Below, in pieces: positions 44,818 to 54,186 of a DNA stretch of 64,000 nucleotides. The stretch is from Ahrensia sp. (GTDB lineage Bacteria; Pseudomonadota; Alphaproteobacteria; Rhizobiales; Rhizobiaceae). The notes beneath the pieces were generated by a model, which was not told where the DNA came from, did no database searches, and saw only the letters and a program-made list of their open reading frames with translations. Made by a program: the position numbers and the translations under genes. The stretch is taken from assembly GCA_028817895.1 (NCBI GenBank), contig JAPPOQ010000011.1, forward strand, positions 1 to 64,000, given 5' to 3'. Position 1 is the stretch's first letter; each line of letters opens with the position of its first letter.

Positions 44818-45753
44818 ATGCTCGGCAAGACCGCAGGCGGTCTGTACTGGATGTTTCGTTATCTGGAACGCGGCGAAAACACGGCGCGTCTGGTCGATGC
44901 CGGTCTGCACATTGCGCTTACTCATGCTCAATCGGAAGATGATCAGTGGGATTCGCTGCTGGAAACCACGGAGGCACGTCGGCAATTCGAAGCCAGCGGG
45001 CGCATTGCTGATCGTCAGAACGTTTTGGAATTTCTGCTTAGCGACCGCAGCAACCCGTCAAGTGTCCTGTCCTGTTTCCATGCCGCGCGAACCAATGCCC
45101 GTCTGGTGCGCACGGCGATTACCCGCGAAGTCTGGGAATCGGTCAATGAAACCTGGCTCACGCTGAACGAGGCCTTGTCGCGCCCCATCATCGTCAGCGA
45201 ACTGCCCGATCTACTCGCATTGATCAGGCGACAAAATTCGCTGGTGCGGGGCGCTTTGCATGGCACCATGCTGCGCAACGACACCTATGATTTCTGCCGA
45301 CTTGGTTCCGCCGTTGAACGCGCCGACAACACATCACGCATTCTGGATGTGAAATACTATGTGCTCCTGCCTACCGCGATTCCCGTAGGCTCTCCGTTCG
45401 ACAATGTGCAGTGGGAGTCGGTGCTGCGTTCGGTTTCGGGCCAACGTGCCTATCGCTGGCTGCACGGCACGGATGTGAGCGCAAGCGGCATTGCAGACTT
45501 TCTCATCTTCGACACGCGCATGCCGCGTTCCTTGATGTTCAGCTTGCGCGAAACCACCGATCTGCTGGCTTCGCTGGAGACCGCCTATGCGATGACAGTG
45601 GAAAGCCATGCCATGGCGAAGCGCCAGATGGATGTTTTGGACGGGCAATCCGTCAAACAGGTCATCGAGACCGGGCTGCACGAATTTCTCCAGTCTTTCC
45701 GTCAGGACAATGCCAGTCGCGCTGTCCAGATCGAGCAAGATTTCAGGTTCTGA
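44818..45753 (+). CDS. Alpha-E domain protein (COG2307)
   Basis: Mostly helical protein (311 aa) that nearly always accompanies the circularly permuted ATP-grasp protein. Family marks are GLYWMFRYLERGENTARLVDAG at the N-terminus, DRSNPSSVLSCFHAARTNARLVR, ITREVWESVNETWL, FCRLGSAVERADNTSRILDVKYYVLLP and FLIFDTRMPRSLMFSL. Its activity is unknown. The start at ATG 44818 has an AGGGAG site and fits the family; a GTG at 44776 is open in frame. It begins 79 bases after the ATP-grasp gene. Confidence 0.92.
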   Translation: MLGKTAGGLYWMFRYLERGENTARLVDAGLHIALTHAQSEDDQWDSLLETTEARRQFEASGRIADRQNVLEFLLSDRSNPSSVLSCFHAARTNARLVRTAITREVWESVNETWLTLNEALSRPIIVSELPDLLALIRRQNSLVRGALHGTMLRNDTYDFCRLGSAVERADNTSRILDVKYYVLLPTAIPVGSPFDNVQWESVLRSVSGQRAYRWLHGTDVSASGIADFLIFDTRMPRSLMFSLRETTDLLASLETAYAMTVESHAMAKRQMDVLDGQSVKQVIETGLHEFLQSFRQDNASRAVQIEQDFRF

Positions 45754-45756
45754 ACC

Positions 45757-46563
45757 GTGCGACTGAGCATCACCCATCGCACGACCCACAGCTATGACGA
45801 ACCGGTGTCCTACGGGCTTCAGCAAATCCGAATGGTGCCAAAATCGCGCGGCGGGCAAGCGATCATCAATTGGGACATCACGCTGGAGGGTGCGCGCCGC
45901 GAAGCCACGTTTGATGATCAGCACAACAATGTCGTTTGGCTCACCAGCATGGATGAAGGTGCCACAGAAATTTCCCTGATCTGCCAGGGTGAGGTGGAAA
46001 ACACCAATGGTTCAGGCATCATCGGAACCCATGGCGGCTATGCGCCCCTCTGGTATTTCGGCAAGACCACAAGGCTCACCGAGCCAGGAAACGCCGTGAC
46101 CAGACTTGCTGATGCTGTTGCGAAGAACTCCGATCATCTTGATCGTCTGCACAGCCTTTCCGCTCGCATTGCCAGCGATGTTGCCTATGAAGTCGGCAGC
46201 ACCGGGCCGAACACGTCGGCGGAAGAGGCTCTCGCCGGGAGCAGGGGCGTGTGCCAGGATCACAGCCACATCATGATTGCTGCTGCGCGTCTGCTTGGCC
46301 ATCCGGCTCGTTATGTCAGCGGCTATCTGATGATGAATGATCGCATCGACCAGGACGCCACCCATGCTTGGGCAGAGGTGCATGTTGAGGGGATCGGCTG
46401 GGTCGGCTTTGACGTTTCAAACGGCCACAGCCCGGATGAACGCTATGTGCGGGTCGCCACCGGCCTTGACTATGCGGAGGCGGCACCGATATCCGGTCTT
46501 CGCGTTGGCAGCGGTGCCACGGCAAATGAAACCATGCGCGTCAGCATTCAAGTGCAGCAATAG
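45757..46563 (+). CDS. Bacterial transglutaminase-like protein (COG1305)
   Basis: Protein of 268 aa: an N-terminal beta domain (LSITHRTTHSYDEPVSYGLQQIRMVP) typical of the group, then the papain-like transglutaminase core. The catalytic triad is visible: Cys in GSRGVCQDHSHIMIAAARLLG, His in DATHAWAEVHVEGIGW and Asp in VGFDVSNG. It may act as a peptidase or amide-forming enzyme on a peptide tag. GTG start four bases after the alpha-E gene stop, so the two are co-translated. No signal peptide is visible. Confidence 0.93.
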   Translation: MRLSITHRTTHSYDEPVSYGLQQIRMVPKSRGGQAIINWDITLEGARREATFDDQHNNVVWLTSMDEGATEISLICQGEVENTNGSGIIGTHGGYAPLWYFGKTTRLTEPGNAVTRLADAVAKNSDHLDRLHSLSARIASDVAYEVGSTGPNTSAEEALAGSRGVCQDHSHIMIAAARLLGHPARYVSGYLMMNDRIDQDATHAWAEVHVEGIGWVGFDVSNGHSPDERYVRVATGLDYAEAAPISGLRVGSGATANETMRVSIQVQQ

Positions 46564-46593
46564 ACGCGAGCTGCGACGTCGGACGACCTCCCC

Positions 46594-47325
46594 ATGACTT
46601 ATTGCGTTGGTTTGAAACTCGATCAGGGCCTGCTCTTCATGTCCGACACGCGCACCAATGCGGGTGTCGACAACATCTCCTCGGCCAAAAAAATGTTCAC
46701 CTGGAGCGTGCCGGGTGAACGTGTGATCACGCTTCTGATGGCCGGTAATCTCGCCACCACTCAGGCGGTTGCAAGCCTGCTTGACGAACGCTCCAAGGCC
46801 AGTGAAGAGCGCGATCCCTCCATCCTGCATTGCCCATCCATGTTTCAGGTTGCCAAGCTGGTTGGCGAAACACTCAAGGAAGTTATCGCGGGCGCGGCAA
46901 AGGGGGGGCAGGCGGCCGATGCTTCCTTTGCAGGGACAATCCTTGTCGGTGGTCAGATCAAGGGCGGGGAGCCATGCCTCTTTTTGATCTACCCGGAAGG
47001 CAACTTCGTTGAGGCGACGGCCGACACGCCATTTTTCCAGATCGGCGAGATGAAATATGGGCGGCCAATTCTGGTGCGGGCCTTTCGTCGCGATATGAGC
47101 TTTGAAGAAGCGATCCAGCTGCTGCTGGTGTCCTATGATTCAACCATCAAATCCAATCTTGCGGTCGATCTGCCGCTCGATGTGCAGATCTATCAACGCG
47201 ATGGTTTCAACGTGTCGCATGAGTTTCGAGTGGAGAAGGACGACGCGCATTATCAGCAAATTTCGCAAATCTGGGGCAATGCGTTGAAAACCGCACTCGA
47301 AACGCTTCCGCCGTTCAAGCTTTAG
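46594..47325 (+). CDS. Anbu, proteasome-like peptidase
   Basis: Ntn-hydrolase (243 aa) of the Anbu group (ancestral beta subunit), related to HslV and proteasome beta subunits. It begins MTYCVGLKLDQGLLFMSDTRTNAGVDNISSAKKM, with Thr2 as the probable nucleophile after removal of Met1. Other marks are ITLLMAGNLATTQAVASLL, GGQIKGGEPCLFLIYPEGNF and IGEMKYGRPIL. It closes the four-gene set, 30 bases after the transglutaminase. Its end overlaps the convergent TAXI gene by 11 bases. The natural substrate is unknown. Confidence 0.94.
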   Translation: MTYCVGLKLDQGLLFMSDTRTNAGVDNISSAKKMFTWSVPGERVITLLMAGNLATTQAVASLLDERSKASEERDPSILHCPSMFQVAKLVGETLKEVIAGAAKGGQAADASFAGTILVGGQIKGGEPCLFLIYPEGNFVEATADTPFFQIGEMKYGRPILVRAFRRDMSFEEAIQLLLVSYDSTIKSNLAVDLPLDVQIYQRDGFNVSHEFRVEKDDAHYQQISQIWGNALKTALETLPPFKL

Positions 47326-48631
47326 ATGTTGCGTCTCGACGCGCGATTCGATTGTTGATCGTGTCCTTTGTCGATCCCCACAGGAAGGCGAAGGACTGAA
47401 ACGCATCTTCCGATATTCGATCCTTGTCGAGCGCTTCGACCACTATTTCCAGCAGATCGATAAGTTCGCGCTTCAACGTTTGCAGTGTTTCCATATCGTC
47501 GGTTTCGCGGGCCCGTTTGGCGATGCGCAGCAATTGATGATTGTAGTCGTCGCCGCGGTTCTTGGCACGGCTGGCGAGGTTGCGTCGAAGGGCGAGCAGG
47601 GCTGACAGCATCATCGCGCACACGGTCAAAATGAGTGCCAAAGGTTCGGCATTTTCCTGTAGGAAAGACGGCTGATCGCGATCATAATAACGCCGAGCGC
47701 CCTCATGGATGGGCAATGTTGCTGATCCTTCCCTACGTGGGTCTCGAATAGCCGATGTCAGCGACATGCGGATGAGCAGATCGAGGCGATTCTCGAATAT
47801 CGTTTCCACCAATTCCTGAACGCTGGCCTGATCGGTGTCTCCGTGCGCCACCAGCAGTCTCTGGAGACTAGCTGTCGCAACATCCTCGCGTGGTAGAGGA
47901 ATCGACCCGTCAAAGGCGCCTTCGACGATTGTGACGGGCTCCAGATAGGGTCGCTTGAGCGCCATAGCATCGGCCTGCTCAACAGCGATGAAGCGCAATG
48001 CGATTCCTCGGATGCTCGCCTCCTCGATGAGTCTGAGCAAGAATGGGTCACGCAGCGAGGAGACCAGAAACATGGCATCCACCCGGCCTGCAATCATGGC
48101 ATCGAAAGTGCGCTGCCGCGACCAGGCAAAGGACCGAAAGCTTTCTGGTGGAACTTTGTAGTGGTCCACCACTGACCAGAAGGACAGATTGCCAACCGTG
48201 GCTGCCTGCGGGATGGCGATGCGCTTGCCCGGCAGGTCCTCAATGCTGGCAACGGGAAAGCGCGGGAATCGGCTTTGAGCATTTTGCCGCGCGATCAGGA
48301 AGAAGTAGTCGGGAAACAGATCGGCGACGAGACTGATGCTCGTATGGGCCGGTGTGTTGGATTCAATCGTGGCCAGATCAACTCGCCGAGCATTGATGGC
48401 CGATATCGCTTCCGAGGAGTTTCGGCTTTCAGCAATATCGATGCGAAGTGTGTCGCTGTGCCGTTCCAGAACCTCTGCCACCTCACCCATAAGCGTGTAG
48501 GAATCGCTGCCGCGTTCGCCCGCCGCAACGATGAGTGTGGTTGTTGGCTGCGGTGCGATGAAGACGTACCAGCTGCCAACCGCGGCGATCAGTACGATGA
48601 GGCCAAAAATGATCGACCAGATCAAACGCAT
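47315..48631 (-). CDS. TAXI-family solute-binding protein with C-terminal membrane anchor
   Basis: Protein of 438 aa. An N-terminal anchor (IWSIIFGLIVLIAAVGSWYVFI) is followed by a TAXI/NMT1-like periplasmic binding domain (LIVAAGERGSDSYTLMGEVAEVLE, AESRNSSEAISAINARRVDLATIES, GKRIAIPQAATVGN). A second membrane helix follows near residue 345 (PLALILTVCAMMLSALLAL), then about 75 cytoplasmic residues rich in charged helix. Classic TAXI proteins are free periplasmic receptors of TRAP transporters; none is encoded nearby. This form looks more like a membrane sensor than a carrier. It overlaps the Anbu gene end, tail to tail. Confidence 0.82.
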   Translation of the reverse strand: MRLIWSIIFGLIVLIAAVGSWYVFIAPQPTTTLIVAAGERGSDSYTLMGEVAEVLERHSDTLRIDIAESRNSSEAISAINARRVDLATIESNTPAHTSISLVADLFPDYFFLIARQNAQSRFPRFPVASIEDLPGKRIAIPQAATVGNLSFWSVVDHYKVPPESFRSFAWSRQRTFDAMIAGRVDAMFLVSSLRDPFLLRLIEEASIRGIALRFIAVEQADAMALKRPYLEPVTIVEGAFDGSIPLPREDVATASLQRLLVAHGDTDQASVQELVETIFENRLDLLIRMSLTSAIRDPRREGSATLPIHEGARRYYDRDQPSFLQENAEPLALILTVCAMMLSALLALRRNLASRAKNRGDDYNHQLLRIAKRARETDDMETLQTLKRELIDLLEIVVEALDKDRISEDAFQSFAFLWGSTKDTINNRIARRDATSKA

Positions 48632-48698
48632 GGCGGACTGTCTTCAGGATCAGGACTTTGGAAAGGCTATCGCCTGCGTGAGGGGCTTCGCAAGCCCG

Positions 48699-49331
48699 CT
48701 ATGGCAACGGACACGGCGCTCCTTCTGCGGCCCATTTGACGATCAACGCATATGTCTCTTGCGCCGAGCCGGGAGCAGGCTCGCGGCCCGGACCTGGGTC
48801 CCATCCCCATAGAACCAGACCGTCGTCGCGGATATGGGTCGCAACCTCTTCCAGCGTTCGCCCGCCATTGCGCTCAGGATCCTTGATCTGTTCGCAAATC
48901 TCGGCCGATGATTTTTCCCACCAGGCCATTTCAACCGGCGCCAAATGCCACACGTCGTTTCCGGGCGGCCCGTGCAGCTTGGCAGAATTTTCATTGCCGT
49001 GGCAGGTGATGCATTGCATGCCCGCCATGCCGAAACCGGCAGGACCACGCTGCACATTCATGCCGTGTACCCGCGCTTCACCATAGCTCGGCCCGGACCA
49101 GCGTGGATACTCATCTGCCGTGTGGCAGTTCACGCAGCGCGGATGGCTGAACACCTTGTAAGCAGCCTCCCACGCATCCAACCCGGCCTGAGATGGGATT
49201 GTTGGAGCAGCGGTGGCTGCTTCGTCATTTGTATCCGTCTGCTCCTCGCTGGTTTGGGCAAAAGCGGCACTCAGCAGAAGCGCGGCTCCAGTAATGTTGG
49301 CCAATAGCGCTCCCGCTAGCGAGCGGGTCAC
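48699..49331 (-). CDS. c-type cytochrome subunit of the molybdenum hydroxylase
   Basis: Exported cytochrome (210 aa) with a signal peptide (LAGALLANITGAALLLSAAFAQ) and two heme-binding CxxCH sites, CVNCHTADEYP and CITCHGNENS. The region DDGLVLWGWDPGPGREPAPG near the C-terminus is a feature of cytochromes linked to isoquinoline 1-oxidoreductase-type enzymes. Its start overlaps the stop of the large subunit gene by 4 bases, so it probably takes electrons from that enzyme in the periplasm. Confidence 0.88.
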   Translation of the reverse strand: MTRSLAGALLANITGAALLLSAAFAQTSEEQTDTNDEAATAAPTIPSQAGLDAWEAAYKVFSHPRCVNCHTADEYPRWSGPSYGEARVHGMNVQRGPAGFGMAGMQCITCHGNENSAKLHGPPGNDVWHLAPVEMAWWEKSSAEICEQIKDPERNGGRTLEEVATHIRDDGLVLWGWDPGPGREPAPGSAQETYALIVKWAAEGAPCPLP

Positions 49332-51622
49332 GCCGCAAACTCCACTTCCTTCGAAAGCGGCATGGTGCGCACCCGTTTGCCAGTTGCCGCAAAGATCGCA
49401 TTGGCGAGCGCTGGAATGGCTGGTGGCGTTCCAGGCTCTCCGGCGCCGCCCATATGCTCAGTGTTTTTGATCAGCTCCACCGTGATGGTCGGGCACTGAT
49501 TTATGCGCATCGCGTCGTAATCGTGGAAGTTAGACTGCTCCACCATGCCGTCGCGGAATGTGATCTCCTGACCCAAAGCTGCCGACAGACCGTAAACCGC
49601 GCCGGACTGGATCTGCGCCTTGACGATTCTTGGATCGACCACGGTTCCCAGATCGCAGGCAGCCCAGACATTGTCGATGCTGATGACATCGCTGTTCGAT
49701 GAAACTTCGATCACCATCGCCACCCAGGCGCCGAATGACCAGTGATAGGCTATGCCCTTGCCGGTACCCGCCCCGGAAGACGTGCCCCAGTTTGACATTT
49801 CGGCGACCTTCTCCACCACCGCGACGGCCTGAGGGTGTTCCTTCAGCATGGCGATGCGCATTTCAACCGGGTCTTTGCCCGCAGAGACCGCCAACTCGTC
49901 GAGGAAGGATTCAAAATACCAGGCATTGTAGGAGTGGCCGACCGATCTCCAAAAGCCGATTGGTATGGAAATATCCGCCTGATGCGCCGACGCCTTGTAG
50001 TTTTCGATCGCATAGGCTTGATCATGCAACCCCTGAAACATCGTGTTGTCGGGGCCCGCCGGATTGAGCGAGGGAAAGGTTCGCGCCATCACCGAACCGA
50101 TGATCGAGGGGCTGGCCGCGGAAATCTCAACGGCTCTTGGCAAACCGTCATCGCCCATGATGCCGCGCATGCGACCAATGGAGGCCGGGCGATAGGTGTC
50201 ATGCGACATGTCCTCTTCGCGCGACCAGATCACCTGAACGGGCTTGCCATCCGTATGTTTGGCAACACGGATCGCGTGGCGCGTCACATCCACTTCACCG
50301 CGACGGCCAAAACCGCCGCCCATATAGGTGGTGTGGATTTCGACATCGGACGCGTCTTCAATGCCCGCCGCCCATGCACTGTCGCTTTGCGTGATGGTCG
50401 GCGCCTGTGTGCCCGTCCACAGATCAAGCTTCATGCGGCCATCCACCTCTCGCAGATGTGCTGTCGCATTCATCGGCTCCATCGTGGCATGCGCCAGATG
50501 CGGCACGCGATATTCGGCCTCGACGATTTGGTCGCGCGGTGCGTCAGCAAAAACGAGATCGGTGTCACCGTCTTCGCGGGCCACATGGGCTGTATCGGCA
50601 TTGTCGAAAGCGGCTTCGAGCGTCTGAAACAATTCGTCGCTGGTTTCGGGATAGTTGGCGCGACCCCAATCGACCTTCACAGCATCGGCTCCCCTGAAGG
50701 CTGCCCAGCTGTTGGTGGCGATTACAGCAAAGCCGCCGCCGAAAAGCTCATCAGCTTCCCCGGTGATGTCGACAACCTTGACCACACCGGCGATCTTTTC
50801 CGCCTCGCTTGCATCAAAGCTGTTCATCGGCCCACCAAGGCGCGGATTCATGCGCACAGTGGCAAACAGCATGTCCGGCTGGCGAACATCGCTTGCAAAA
50901 ATAGGCGCACCGGTCGACTTCGCAAGCACGTCCGTGCGGGGTTGCGATTTGCCGATCAGCGACCATTCGCTCTCGCTTTTCAACTCCATGCCCGAAGGTG
51001 GCGACATGGCGGCCGCTGCTTCCGCCAATTCGCCATAGGGGATGCGTTTGTCGCCGATGACGACGTGGCCATTATCCGTGCTGGCCTGGGATGCCGAGAC
51101 GCCCTCGCGCTCCGCCGCTGCCGCCTTCAGCGTTTCCCGCGCAGCGCAACCCGCCTCGCGCATCTTCATCCATGCGTCTTTCGTGGCAGAAGAACCGCCC
51201 GTAACCTGAAGGCCGAGCACCTTGCCGACACCGCCCATCACGTCGCGAACGGTTTCCGCAATCAGCCCGTGTTCGTAGGGCGGAAAGGGTGCACCTTCCT
51301 CCAGCATGGCGGAATTGTAATAGGCGGCAGAGGCAGGCCCGTGCTCAACCTGAATGGCATCGAGCGTCACGTCCAACTCTTCGGCCACCAGAGCGGCCAA
51401 CGATGTGGTCACACCCTGACCCATCTCCGCGCGGGGCACGATTATGGTGATGGTGTTGTCATTGGTGATTTTCACGAAGGGGTTGAAAGTGCTTTCACCT
51501 TCCGCCGTGCGGCCTTCAAGCGGATTGTCATAGGGCCGGGTCACGTAATAGGCGCCGAACGCCACGCCGCCGACAATGGCGGCACCGCCGATGAGAAATG
51601 TGCGTCTGAGTATCTTTCCCAT
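49328..51622 (-). CDS. Molybdopterin-binding subunit of a xanthine dehydrogenase-family hydroxylase (IorB-like)
   Basis: Large subunit (764 aa) of the isoquinoline 1-oxidoreductase beta/aldehyde oxidase type. A twin-arginine type leader (LRRTFLIGGAAIVGGVAFGA) suggests periplasmic location. Molybdenum-site marks are PRAEMGQGVTTSLAALVAEEL, YMGGGFGRRGEVD and the late catalytic Glu region GGAGEPGTPPAIPALANAI. The small 2Fe-2S subunit precedes it by 4 bases and the cytochrome gene follows with a 4-base overlap, giving a complete electron path. The natural substrate (N-heterocycle or aldehyde) cannot be told. Confidence 0.9.
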   Translation of the reverse strand: MGKILRRTFLIGGAAIVGGVAFGAYYVTRPYDNPLEGRTAEGESTFNPFVKITNDNTITIIVPRAEMGQGVTTSLAALVAEELDVTLDAIQVEHGPASAAYYNSAMLEEGAPFPPYEHGLIAETVRDVMGGVGKVLGLQVTGGSSATKDAWMKMREAGCAARETLKAAAAEREGVSASQASTDNGHVVIGDKRIPYGELAEAAAAMSPPSGMELKSESEWSLIGKSQPRTDVLAKSTGAPIFASDVRQPDMLFATVRMNPRLGGPMNSFDASEAEKIAGVVKVVDITGEADELFGGGFAVIATNSWAAFRGADAVKVDWGRANYPETSDELFQTLEAAFDNADTAHVAREDGDTDLVFADAPRDQIVEAEYRVPHLAHATMEPMNATAHLREVDGRMKLDLWTGTQAPTITQSDSAWAAGIEDASDVEIHTTYMGGGFGRRGEVDVTRHAIRVAKHTDGKPVQVIWSREEDMSHDTYRPASIGRMRGIMGDDGLPRAVEISAASPSIIGSVMARTFPSLNPAGPDNTMFQGLHDQAYAIENYKASAHQADISIPIGFWRSVGHSYNAWYFESFLDELAVSAGKDPVEMRIAMLKEHPQAVAVVEKVAEMSNWGTSSGAGTGKGIAYHWSFGAWVAMVIEVSSNSDVISIDNVWAACDLGTVVDPRIVKAQIQSGAVYGLSAALGQEITFRDGMVEQSNFHDYDAMRINQCPTITVELIKNTEHMGGAGEPGTPPAIPALANAIFAATGKRVRTMPLSKEVEFAA

Positions 51623-51626
51623 GATC

Positions 51627-52085
51627 TTAGGCCCCCGCCTTTGAACCGGCCGCGCGCTTTATCGCCGCCCGGATTTGCGTGTAGGTGCCGCAGCGGCACA
51701 GATTGCCGGCCATGGCATTGTCGATGTCTTCGTCACTGGGATTGTCCACCTCCTCAAGTAGCGCAACAGCACTCATGATCTGCCCGGACTGGCAGTAGCC
51801 GCATTGCGGAACCTGTTCTGCGATCCAGGCCTGCTGCACGGCGTGCAGCGTGTCGCCGTCGGCCAGTCCTTCCACCGTTGTCACTTCTCCGTCCACATCA
51901 CCGATGGGAAGAGAGCAGGAGCGTCTGGGCTGCCCGTTAACGAGCACCGTGCAAGCGCCGCACATTGCGATGCCGCAGCCAAATTTCGGGCCGCGAATGT
52001 TGGCGATATCGCGAAGCGCCCACAGGAGCGGCATGTCCGGCTCGGCATCGATGTCCAGTGAATTTCCGTTGACAGTCAATTGCAT
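51627..52085 (-). CDS. [2Fe-2S] subunit of a xanthine dehydrogenase-family hydroxylase (IorA-like)
   Basis: Small iron-sulfur subunit (152 aa) with both clusters: [21 protein letters not shown] in the plant-ferredoxin-like domain and [10 protein letters not shown] with NLCRCGTY in the helical domain. It starts [26 protein letters not shown]. It is the first gene of the minus-strand operon and lies opposite a TetR-type regulator gene 76 bases away; a candidate operator sits between. It has no signal peptide of its own and is probably carried out by the large subunit if that is exported by Tat. Confidence 0.93.
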   Translation of the reverse strand: MQLTVNGNSLDIDAEPDMPLLWALRDIANIRGPKFGCGIAMCGACTVLVNGQPRRSCSLPIGDVDGEVTTVEGLADGDTLHAVQQAWIAEQVPQCGYCQSGQIMSAVALLEEVDNPSDEDIDNAMAGNLCRCGTYTQIRAAIKRAAGSKAGA

Positions 52086-52125
52086 GGTTTCAATCCTTGG
52101 GCTCGAATCCCTGTGGAAGCGCGTC

Positions 52126-52150
52126 TTGACAAAATATCGGAAATTGTCAA
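52126..52150. promoter_or_regulatory. Candidate TetR-family operator between regulator and iorA-like gene
   Basis: TTGACAA and TTGTCAA form a perfect inverted repeat with an 11-base spacer, just 12 bases before the start codon of the TetR gene and 41 before that of the iron-sulfur subunit. Place and symmetry fit autoregulation and control of the hydroxylase operon. Confidence 0.55.
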
Positions 52151-52161
52151 AGCGTCAATAC

Positions 52162-52719
52162 ATGAGCAAGACAACATCTCAAACGCGCCGCGAAACCATT
52201 CTTCGTGCGGCCTATGATGCCTTTGCCAAATATGGCTTTCGGCGCACGTCCATGGACGATATCGCCAAGGCGGCGGGCGTGTCGCGCCCCGCACTGTATC
52301 AAAGTTTCGCAAATAAGGGCGAAATTTTTCGGGCACTGATCGAGGCGCATCTTGGCCATGTGGAAACGGAACTGTCCTGGCATATCGGGCAAGGCAAACC
52401 CTTGCGGGAGATGCTCACCGATATGGTTGAAAGCGCCGTCATCGACCCGCACCGCCTGTTGCAGGGCATGGCGCATGGCGAAGAACTGCTTGGCGTAAAG
52501 GCTGAAGTTTGCCCAGACCTGTTTGATCGCTGGGAGGAGCAGTTGCGCGATCTCTTCAGAGACGCACTTGGCCGCCACATGGGCGAGCAAGAAGCGGCTG
52601 CGCGCGCTGCGGTTCTCTCACTTTCGATCACCGGCTTGAAAGCCAAATTGCTGGATGCCGATGCCATGGCCAAAGAGGTCGCGCATGTGATCGCCGTCGT
52701 CTCGCAGCAGGCGTCATAG
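52162..52719 (+). CDS. TetR/AcrR family transcriptional regulator
   Basis: Regulator of 185 aa. The N-terminal HTH is typical: RRETILRAAYDAFAKYGFRRTSMDDIAKAAGVSRPALYQSFANKGEIFRALIE. The ligand-binding half begins near residue 65 and shows no assignable specificity. ATG 52162 was chosen since the HTH starts close behind it; the frame stays open for 104 codons upstream, over the divergent gene. It probably represses the molybdenum hydroxylase operon. Confidence 0.92.
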   Translation: MSKTTSQTRRETILRAAYDAFAKYGFRRTSMDDIAKAAGVSRPALYQSFANKGEIFRALIEAHLGHVETELSWHIGQGKPLREMLTDMVESAVIDPHRLLQGMAHGEELLGVKAEVCPDLFDRWEEQLRDLFRDALGRHMGEQEAAARAAVLSLSITGLKAKLLDADAMAKEVAHVIAVVSQQAS

Positions 52720-52830
52720 TCAATTGCAAAGCGACCCTTCGGTGAATTGCAACTGACAGGGTGAAACAGGCCTGCTATTGAACGCTCACTTTTTGGCCAT
52801 GCAGAACCCCGCGATGATGCGAGCAAGACC

Positions 52831-54090
52831 ATGACACCGCTTTGCGACCCTTTCACCGATGCAGCTCCTCTGACGGCACCGCTTGGTCGGCAACGCACCG
52901 TCAAAGTTGATGTTGCGGGAGTGTCCGTTGGTGGTGATGCGCCGATCGTCGTTCAATCCATGACCAACACGGATACGGCAGATGCGGATTCCACCGTTGC
53001 CCAGGTGGCGGCGCTCGCCGAGGCCGGGTCGGAGATCGTGCGCATCACGGTTGATCGCGATGAGGCCGCGGCTGCCGTGCCGAAAATTCGCGAAAGGCTG
53101 GATCGGCTTGGTATCAACGTGCCGTTGGTCGGCGACTTTCACTATATCGGGCACAAATTGCTGGCCGATCACCCGGCCTGTGCGGAGGCGTTGGCCAAGT
53201 ACCGTATCAATCCCGGCAATGTCGGCTTTAAGGAGAAGCGCGACAAACAGTTCGGCGCGATCATCGAAACCGCTCTCAAATATGACAAGCCGGTTCGTAT
53301 CGGCGTCAATTGGGGGTCGCTGGATCAGGCGCTGTTGACCCGCCTCATGGACGAAAATGCCGACCTCTCCGTTCCAAAACCTGCTGATGCGGTGATGCGC
53401 GAAGCGATTGTGCAATCAGCCCTGATGTCGGCGGCGGAAGCAGAGCGCATCGGGATGGGGCGCGACAAAATCATTCTGTCGGCAAAGGTTTCCGACGTTC
53501 AGCAATTGATCGCCGTCTATGCCGATCTTGCCGCGCGGTCCGACTACGCGCTGCATCTGGGTCTTACAGAAGCGGGAATGGGCAGCAAGGGCATCGTATC
53601 ATCCTCCGCCGCTTTGGGCATTTTGCTGCAGCAGGGCATTGGCGACACGATCCGCATTTCACTGACGCCCGAACCGGGCGGTGATCGAACGCGCGAAGTC
53701 CAGGTCGCGCAGGAGTTGCTGCAGGTGATGGGGTTCCGCAGTTTCGTTCCAACCGTTGCGGCCTGTCCGGGTTGCGGGCGAACGACCTCAACAGTGTTTC
53801 AGGAACTGGCAGCCAAGATTCAGTTCGATCTGCGCAACAACATGACCATCTGGCGCGAGCGCTATCCCGGTGTCGAAGATCTCAAGGTTGCGGTGATGGG
53901 GTGCATTGTGAACGGCCCGGGAGAATCGAAACATGCTGATATCGGCATCTCGCTACCCGGCACGGGAGAGGCTCCCGCCGCGCCGGTTTTTGTCGATGGA
54001 AGGAAGACGGCCACGCTTCGCGGGGATAACATTGCCGGAGAATTCGAGAATCTGGTGAGTGCCTATATCGAACGACGATTCGGCACCTGA
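52831..54090 (+). CDS. ispG: 4-Hydroxy-3-methylbut-2-en-1-yl diphosphate synthase
   Basis: [4Fe-4S] enzyme (419 aa) of the MEP isoprenoid pathway that converts MEcPP to HMBPP. Cluster ligands are present in CPGCGRTTS and [10 protein letters not shown], the latter with the conserved Glu. TIM-barrel marks are [33 protein letters not shown] and [12 protein letters not shown]. The stretch converges with ispA, also in isoprenoid synthesis, 96 bases away. Own promoter likely in the 110 bases after the TetR gene. Confidence 0.97.
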   Translation: MTPLCDPFTDAAPLTAPLGRQRTVKVDVAGVSVGGDAPIVVQSMTNTDTADADSTVAQVAALAEAGSEIVRITVDRDEAAAAVPKIRERLDRLGINVPLVGDFHYIGHKLLADHPACAEALAKYRINPGNVGFKEKRDKQFGAIIETALKYDKPVRIGVNWGSLDQALLTRLMDENADLSVPKPADAVMREAIVQSALMSAAEAERIGMGRDKIILSAKVSDVQQLIAVYADLAARSDYALHLGLTEAGMGSKGIVSSSAALGILLQQGIGDTIRISLTPEPGGDRTREVQVAQELLQVMGFRSFVPTVAACPGCGRTTSTVFQELAAKIQFDLRNNMTIWRERYPGVEDLKVAVMGCIVNGPGESKHADIGISLPGTGEAPAAPVFVDGRKTATLRGDNIAGEFENLVSAYIERRFGT

Positions 54091-54186
54091 CGGGCTGCCT
54101 TTTACCATGATGGCGGCGCTTTTCCCACCGGCCAACGCTCATTTGGCCTGCGCCGGACCTGCCTCGCCGCGGCCAATCGGTGTAAA

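Noticed and set aside
49835-51778. Plus-strand open frame (647 codons) opposite the molybdenum subunit gene
   Set aside because: Longest shadow frame in the window; antisense to conserved catalytic motifs and without any recognisable family.
49328-52085. Calling the hydroxylase xanthine dehydrogenase or isoquinoline oxidoreductase outright
   Set aside because: Family features support the subunit types, but substrate cannot be told, and no FAD subunit is present, which argues against classical xanthine dehydrogenase.
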